DNA of 38,257 bases from a bacterium. GTDB lineage: Bacteria > Desulfobacterota > Binatia > HRBIN30 > CADEER01. The stretch covers positions 1 to 38,257 of the forward strand of contig JAUIGL010000061.1 in assembly GCA_030430165.1 (NCBI GenBank). Direction: 5' to 3'. A model generated the notes under the pieces. That model saw nothing but the letters and a program-made list of their open reading frames with translations. It did not search any database and was not told where the DNA came from. Positions 33,121-38,257 of this stretch are shown in pieces. A program made the translations under genes and the position numbers. Positions within the stretch are counted from its first letter, which is position 1, and each line of letters begins with the position of its first letter.

Positions 33121-36100
33121 ATGATTGACCGATTTCCGCTCCCGGAGCCTGCCTTGCGAGCCAAACTGGCCGCCCAAAGCCGGATCTTCTTCGATCTCAT
33201 CGGCCGAATTTTGGTCGTTCTCGCCGCATTTGCCGCTGCATCCGCTGGGCAGTCGATCTCGGTTTCCAAGTCGTCGAGCGCCAACGGCACGCCGGTCGTC
33301 GGCGGGCAGACGATTACCTACACGATAGAGGCCGAAAACACGGGCGCGACCACCCTGACCGGCGTCACCGTGTCGGACCCTCTTCCCGGTGGCGCGGCCT
33401 ACCTTGCTGCGAGCACGACCGCTAGTGCGCCGGTTTCGCAGTCTTCGAGCGACTCGACGAGCGCCGCGATCGCAGACAACACCTGCAACACGCCTTCGGT
33501 GACACGTACCTTCACGGTTACCGACAGTTTCGTCGTCTCCGATGTAGACCTCGGATTTGCCTCGAGCTTTGCGGTCTACCGCGGCGACGTGCAGACCCGG
33601 CTGATCTCCCCCGAGGGGACCACCGTCCAGGTGATGACGCCGAACTTCAACGACAGCAACGCCAATTGGGATATCCTGCTCGATGACTCGGCCGCCAATG
33701 GCCTCGATACCAATGTCGATGATGACATCACGCCGGTCGACTTCGACCGGCCGGCGCTTCCAAGCAATCCGCTTTCCGCGTTCAACGGCGAGGATGCGCA
33801 GGGGACGTGGACGCTCGAGGTGTGCGACGAGTTCAGCTCGTTCACCGGGAGCTACCTCGCGAGCCGTCTCGATCTGACCGGAGTTCGGACTCGCGACAAC
33901 GACCCGGTCAGTGCTATCCCGGCCTTGGCGGACGGCGATCCGGCGGGCCTGGTCGAGTCCGGCGACGGTTTTACCCTGGCACCTGGCGGCACCCTTACCG
34001 TCACCTTTTCGGTCGTCGTTGACGACCCTCCGACGACCACGTCGATCGACAATACGGCGACCGTCGACAGCAACGAAACCGGTCCGCAGAACGACACGGT
34101 TTCGGACCCGGTCGCGACTCCGAGCCCGACCCCGTCGATCACGCCGACGGCGACGCCGAGCGACACTCCGACGATCTCACCCACGGCGACGCCGACGGCC
34201 ACGCCGTCGAATACCCCAAGCGTGACGCCGACCGCGACGGTGACGGATACTCCGACTTCGACTCCGACGCCGAGCCCGGTCGATTGCGAGCACATTCTGA
34301 CCACCGAGGGCGGCGCTTCGATCGCCGGGCTGACCTTCACCGACGGCGATCTCGTCGACTACGACGCTGCAGGACCTTCGGCGTCCATCTTCTTCAGCGA
34401 GAGCGCGTTTACCAGTGGCAGCGAGGACATCGACGCGATCTACGTTTACGACGATGGCCGGCTCCTGCTGTCGACTACCGGAGGGGCGACGCTCGGCGGC
34501 CTCAGCTTCCAGGACGGTGATCTCGTCGAGTACGACCCGGTCAGCTCGACAGCCGTTCTCGTTTTCGCGGAGACGTCGTTCGCCGATGGTTCAGGCGATA
34601 TCGACGCGGTCCACCGTCTGCCCAACGGCAATCTCATCCTTTCCACCGAGAGCGACGAGTCCCTAGGCGGCCTTTCCTTCCGCGACGGTGATCTCGTCGA
34701 ATATGACCCGGTGGGCGGTACCGCAACCCTGTTCTTCTCGGAAGATCTCTTCTCGAGCGGGGCCGACATCGACGCCGTGCACGTGCGTTTCAACGGCCGC
34801 CTCCTTCTCTCGACCGAGACCGGCGAGACACTCGGCGGTCTGTCGTTCGGTGAAGCAGACATCGTCGAGTACGATCCCGGATCGGGCACCGCGACCGTCT
34901 TCCTGAGCGATTCTGTCTTCGCCGGTGACGAGGACGTCGACGGTACGTTCCTCTGCGAAGCCCCACCGACCCCGACCGCCACGCCGACGATCACCAACAC
35001 GCCGACCGCCACCGGAACGGCAACCGACACTCCGACGCAGACGGCGACTCCGACTCCTTCGGATACGCCGACCATTACGCCGACCTCGACGCCCTCGGAC
35101 ACTCCGTCGGTGACGCCTACCGCTACGCCTACCTACACCCCGACACCGACGCTTCCGGGCGTTCTCTGTGAGAACTTCAGCGCGGAGGCCGAGTCGGCGA
35201 CTCTCTTCGGCAACTTTGCCATCGGCAGTGACGCCGCCGCCAGCGGCGGACAGTACATCTCGGCACCGATCGGTAGCGGCGACTTCAACGCGGCGCTGAA
35301 CCCGGCGCATCGCGCCGAGATCGATTTCAACCTGGCGGCGGATGCGACGTTTAGAATCCGGGGCTACGTCCAGTCGCCCTCGGGCGTGAATAACTCGTTT
35401 TGGGTCCAGGTAGATGGCGTTCCGGCAGCAGGCTTCCTCTGGGATACCGATCCGACCGGGACGACCGACTATCCCGCAGACCTCGTCAACGACCGAAACG
35501 GATCGGATCCGGAAGTGATTAGCCTCACCGCGGGATCTCACACCCTGGTCTTCTTCCAGAGGGAAGAGGGGACCCGTCTCGATCGGGTCGAGTTCGACTG
35601 CGACGCTCCGACCCCGACTCCGACTGCGACCTCGACTGCGACTTCGACGCCGACGCCGCCCTGTGGTGCCGACGCCGTCGCCGGTCTCGTGTTTCGCGAC
35701 TACGACCAAGATGGAGTGATCGACCCACTCGAACCCGGCGAACCGGGCATCACGGTTACCGCCTACAACACTTCCGGGGCCGCGGTTGCCACGACCACGA
35801 CCGCTTCCGACGGAACCTACAATCTGGGGGTGCTCGTCCTGCCCCTGCGCCTCGAGTTCACCGGTCTTCCGGACTACCTCGAGTCGACCGTATTCGGGAG
35901 CGATTCGGGGACCTCCGTGATCTTCGTTGATGCGCCTGGCTGCAACGTCGATTTCGGGGTGACCAACCCGGGGCAGTACTGCGACGCCGATCCGGACCTC
36001 GCGACCCCCTGCTACGTCAACGGTGACATGCTCGCCTCGGGTTTTGGCGAAGCCGGCACCTTGGATGTGCTGGTCGCCTTCCCGTACTCGTCGAGTGGCA

Positions 36101-38257
36101 AGGCGCCGGGCCCCGGCCACCTCGCCAGCGGCTTCGAGATCGGAACCACGTGGGGGCTGGCCTACCAGAGCTCGAGCTCGCTTCTCTTCGCCAGCTCGGT
36201 GATGAAGAGGCATTCTGGTTTCGGCCCGTTGGGGACCGGCGGAATCTACCAGATCGACTACAGTACCCCGGGCACGCCGGTGATCAGCACCTTCATCGAT
36301 CTGGCGACCCTGGGAGTGCCGACCGGGACCGACCCGCATTCGGGGTTACCGTCCGATCCATCGACGGAGAACCACGACCCTGCCTCCTGGGACCCCGTGG
36401 GCAAGCTCTCGTTCGGTGACATCGACATTTCCGAGGACGAGCGGACCCTCTGGGTGATGAACCTCTCGAACAGGACCTTGTACGAGGTGTTCATCGATAT
36501 CCCCGCGCAAACGCCTACCGCGGGCGACCTGACGGCGCACGCGATACCGGATCCGGGTTGCGCCGACGGCGACTACCGGCCGTGGGCGGTCAAGGTGCAC
36601 GACGGGCTGGTCTACGTCGGTATCGTCTGCACTGCCGAGACCTCGCAGTCGGCGAGTGACCTGCACGCCTACGTCCGGGCTTTCGACCCAGCGGTACCGG
36701 GGGTGTTCTCGCCGGTCGTCGACTTCTCGCTCGACTTCACCCGCGGCTGCACCTCGGTCGACGGCTCGACGTGTTGGCGCGCCGACTGGCTGCCCTGGCG
36801 CACGACGTTTCCGCCAACGGCTCCCGGCCCGGGCGACCCCGGGGCCCTCGGCGCGTTCGGCAAGCAGGTCATCTACCCGCAAGCGATCCTCTCGGACATC
36901 GAGTTCGACGAGAACGGTGCGCTGCTGCTCGGTTTCCTCGACCGACTCGGCATGCAAACCGGCAACAACAACTACTCGACCGACACCGGCTCCACCGTCA
37001 TGCACGAGGGGACGGCCGCCGGCGACCTGTTGCGCGCCTGCAACCAATGCTCGGTCAGCGCTACGTCGTGCGTGGTCGATTCCGACTGCCCCGGTGTCGA
37101 GACCTGCGATTACAGCCTCGAGTCCGACGCCAGCTGCGGCGGTGTCACCACCAATACGAACCCGCAGAGCCCGGCCCAAGGGCCGGGTGGTAACGAGTTC
37201 TATTGGCAGGACATGTTCACCGTCAGCACCGACAACAACAGTGGCACGCACGATCAGATCACGATCGGCGGTCTCTCCCTCCATGTCGGTTTCGGTGAGG
37301 TCGCGACGGTCGTTTTCGACCCGGTCGACGAGGTGCGCAGCGGCGGAGTTGGCTGGTTTACCCACGCTGACGGGGAACGCCCACGTAGCTATCAGGTATT
37401 CAGCCTCGACCAACTCGGTACTGCCGGCAAGGCGGCCGGTCTCGGCGACCTCGAGCTTCTCTGCGAGCCGGCCCCGCTCGAGATCGGAAACCGAGTTTGG
37501 TTCGACGACGGAAACGGCATCCAGGACCCCGGTGAGTCACCCATCGCGGGGGTCACGGTCAGTCTATACGACGACGGTGGAACCCTGGTGGCCTCGACCA
37601 TCACCGACGCGCTCGGCCACTACTTCTTCGACACCGACGACGGGCTGGAGCCGCGTGAGTCTTACGAGATTCGCTTCGACAACTTGAGCGACTTTGCCTT
37701 CGGCGGACCGCTCGAAGGACTGGTGCCGACGCTGGCCGACCAGGGCACGGACCTGCACGACTCGGACGGCAGGCTCCTCAGCTCGGGTTTTCTAGGTGAA
37801 TCCATCACCACTGGGGACGAAGGCCAGAACAACCACACCTACGACTTCGGTTTCATTCTGCCGCCGACCCCGACGCCAACGGCGACCGACACCCCCACCG
37901 CAATCCCGACGAATACGCCGGCCAACACTCCGACGAATACGCCGACTCAGACTCCGACGAATACCCCGACCCAGACCCCGACGGACACTCCGACGAGCAC
38001 CCCGACGGACACGCCGACGCAGACGCCGACCCAGACCCCGACCGACACCCCGACTCAGACGCCTACGGATACTCCGACCAGTACTCCGACTAGTACCCCG
38101 ACGAACACGCCGACTCAGACGCCTACGGATACTCCGACGAGTACCCCGACCCAGACCCCGACGGACACGCCGACGCAGACGCCTACGGATACTCCGACGG
38201 ACACCCCGACGGACACCCCGACGGACACGCCGACGAGTACGCCGACGGAGACCCCGA
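33121..38257 (+). CDS. Very large exported modular surface protein with Thr-Pro linkers (3' end cut by window)
   Basis: An uninterrupted frame of 1,712 codons runs off the right edge. A signal peptide (1 to about 43; hydrophobic RILVVLAAFAAASA before GQS) precedes a DUF11 module split by a proprotein-convertase P domain (about 122-255; DVDLGFASSFAVYRGD, GTWTLEVCDEF). Then follow a Thr-Pro linker (328-387), four 56-57 residue repeats (393-612), a second linker, and a CBM6-like domain (about 683-827). Next come an SdrD B-like domain (848-947), a large beta-rich, propeller-like region (about 948-1448) with a Cys cluster near 1307-1339, a second SdrD B-like domain (about 1452-1580, NRVWFDDGNGIQDPGE), and a long Thr-Pro tail. 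The ATG at 33121 follows an in-frame stop at 33079. The role is probably adhesion or surface display. The anchoring end is not visible. Confidence 0.85.
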   Translation, partial: MIDRFPLPEPALRAKLAAQSRIFFDLIGRILVVLAAFAAASAGQSISVSKSSSANGTPVVGGQTITYTIEAENTGATTLTGVTVSDPLPGGAAYLAASTTASAPVSQSSSDSTSAAIADNTCNTPSVTRTFTVTDSFVVSDVDLGFASSFAVYRGDVQTRLISPEGTTVQVMTPNFNDSNANWDILLDDSAANGLDTNVDDDITPVDFDRPALPSNPLSAFNGEDAQGTWTLEVCDEFSSFTGSYLASRLDLTGVRTRDNDPVSAIPALADGDPAGLVESGDGFTLAPGGTLTVTFSVVVDDPPTTTSIDNTATVDSNETGPQNDTVSDPVATPSPTPSITPTATPSDTPTISPTATPTATPSNTPSVTPTATVTDTPTSTPTPSPVDCEHILTTEGGASIAGLTFTDGDLVDYDAAGPSASIFFSESAFTSGSEDIDAIYVYDDGRLLLSTTGGATLGGLSFQDGDLVEYDPVSSTAVLVFAETSFADGSGDIDAVHRLPNGNLILSTESDESLGGLSFRDGDLVEYDPVGGTATLFFSEDLFSSGADIDAVHVRFNGRLLLSTETGETLGGLSFGEADIVEYDPGSGTATVFLSDSVFAGDEDVDGTFLCEAPPTPTATPTITNTPTATGTATDTPTQTATPTPSDTPTITPTSTPSDTPSVTPTATPTYTPTPTLPGVLCENFSAEAESATLFGNFAIGSDAAASGGQYISAPIGSGDFNAALNPAHRAEIDFNLAADATFRIRGYVQSPSGVNNSFWVQVDGVPAAGFLWDTDPTGTTDYPADLVNDRNGSDPEVISLTAGSHTLVFFQREEGTRLDRVEFDCDAPTPTPTATSTATSTPTPPCGADAVAGLVFRDYDQDGVIDPLEPGEPGITVTAYNTSGAAVATTTTASDGTYNLGVLVLPLRLEFTGLPDYLESTVFGSDSGTSVIFVDAPGCNVDFGVTNPGQYCDADPDLATPCYVNGDMLASGFGEAGTLDVLVAFPYSSSGKAPGPGHLASGFEIGTTWGLAYQSSSSLLFASSVMKRHSGFGPLGTGGIYQIDYSTPGTPVISTFIDLATLGVPTGTDPHSGLPSDPSTENHDPASWDPVGKLSFGDIDISEDERTLWVMNLSNRTLYEVFIDIPAQTPTAGDLTAHAIPDPGCADGDYRPWAVKVHDGLVYVGIVCTAETSQSASDLHAYVRAFDPAVPGVFSPVVDFSLDFTRGCTSVDGSTCWRADWLPWRTTFPPTAPGPGDPGALGAFGKQVIYPQAILSDIEFDENGALLLGFLDRLGMQTGNNNYSTDTGSTVMHEGTAAGDLLRACNQCSVSATSCVVDSDCPGVETCDYSLESDASCGGVTTNTNPQSPAQGPGGNEFYWQDMFTVSTDNNSGTHDQITIGGLSLHVGFGEVATVVFDPVDEVRSGGVGWFTHADGERPRSYQVFSLDQLGTAGKAAGLGDLELLCEPAPLEIGNRVWFDDGNGIQDPGESPIAGVTVSLYDDGGTLVASTITDALGHYFFDTDDGLEPRESYEIRFDNLSDFAFGGPLEGLVPTLADQGTDLHDSDGRLLSSGFLGESITTGDEGQNNHTYDFGFILPPTPTPTATDTPTAIPTNTPANTPTNTPTQTPTNTPTQTPTDTPTSTPTDTPTQTPTQTPTDTPTQTPTDTPTSTPTSTPTNTPTQTPTDTPTSTPTQTPTDTPTQTPTDTPTDTPTDTPTDTPTSTPTETP
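34102..34284 (+). repeat. First Thr-Pro linker (codons 328-388)
   Basis: Codons alternate Thr and Pro with a variable fourth residue (TPSPTPSITPTATPSDTP). It links the DUF11/P-domain head to the four-repeat array. The DNA is an imperfect 12-base repeat. Similar short linkers lie at 34960-35160 and 35605-35663. Confidence 0.8.
34297..34956 (+). repeat. Four tandem 56-57 residue repeats
   Basis: Repeats start at residues 393, 450, 507 and 563, each opening with LSTE-like, then LGGLSF, DGDLVEYDP and a DIDAVH-like block before the next copy. Spacing is 57, 57 and 56 residues, and the fourth copy is shorter. C389 and C612 flank the array. Blade-like strand pairs suggest a small propeller or solenoid. 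I do not recognise a named family. Confidence 0.85.
37861..38257 (+). repeat. Thr-Pro minisatellite with 60-base higher-order period
   Basis: At least 132 codons of the pattern Thr-Pro-Thr-x, where x is mostly Asp, Asn, Gln or Ser. The 12-base unit is nested in a 60-base period: GACTCAGACGCCTACGGAT at 38052 recurs at 38112 and, with one change, at 38172. The array continues past the window edge. Such arrays expand and contract by slippage or recombination. Confidence 0.9.

Noticed and set aside
33852..34340. Minus-strand Val-Gly-rich open frame
   Set aside because: It is the antisense reading of the Thr-Pro linker, which always gives Gly-Val repeats.
34663..36339. Minus-strand open frame opposite the surface protein
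   Set aside because: The Arg/Gly-rich translation has no domain, while the plus frame carries CBM6-like and SdrD B-like domains.
37861..38257. Possible CRISPR-like array
   Set aside because: Units are 12 bases with no unique spacers, keep a reading frame and continue a clear coding sequence.

Overview
The window is GC-rich bacterial DNA with codon third positions dominated by G and C. It is densely packed, with no gene-free stretch above 300 bases. No rRNA, tRNA, insertion sequence or CRISPR array was seen. The mix of features points to a GC-rich, Gram-negative-like, uncultured lineage of the former Deltaproteobacteria type (Binatota or Myxococcota-like). Those features are many GT-C glycosyltransferases with exported C-terminal modules, an acyl-CoA ligase, a surface protein with Thr-Pro linkers, and a Cys motif of the form CVVDSDCPGVETC. 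This placement is inference; no marker gene is present.

Region 1 (1-14554) holds a left-edge membrane protein fragment (minus), then a GT-C protein with an NPCBM lectin-like domain (plus), a SAM methyltransferase, a polyprenyl-phosphate-type GT2 and a DUF2304 membrane protein. These are followed by a GT-C protein with a C-terminal beta-propeller (minus), a GT-C protein with a ConA-like plus NHL propeller tail (plus), and a GT-C protein with a PA14-like tail (plus). Region 2 (14551-18239) has another GT-C protein with a beta-sandwich tail (minus) and a membrane-anchored sulfatase-like enzyme (plus) with Thr at the usual formylglycine position.

Region 3 (18281-27514) reads as one minus-strand operon: a DUF2298 protein, a GT4, a methyltransferase (ATGA overlap) and a 1,703-residue fusion of GT-C, DUF2298 and a six-blade NHL propeller. 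A divergent FAD-dependent oxidoreductase follows (27603-28889). Region 4 (28921-32864, minus) has a response regulator and membrane histidine kinase pair, then an acyl-CoA ligase. Region 5 (33121 to the right edge) is a huge exported modular protein, cut by the window end inside a Thr-Pro minisatellite.

A plausible joint role is cell-envelope glycosylation. The GT2/DUF2304 pair would load sugar onto a lipid carrier, and the GT-C proteins would transfer it on the outer face of the cytoplasmic membrane, guided by their C-terminal binding modules. Methyltransferases, the GT4, the flavoenzyme and the sulfatase-like enzyme would supply or trim the glycan. The Thr-Pro-rich surface protein is a tempting but unproven acceptor. 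The most unusual items are the swapped C-terminal modules on otherwise similar GT-C cores, the GT-C/DUF2298/NHL fusion beside a free-standing DUF2298 protein, and the surface protein's four 56-57 residue repeats.
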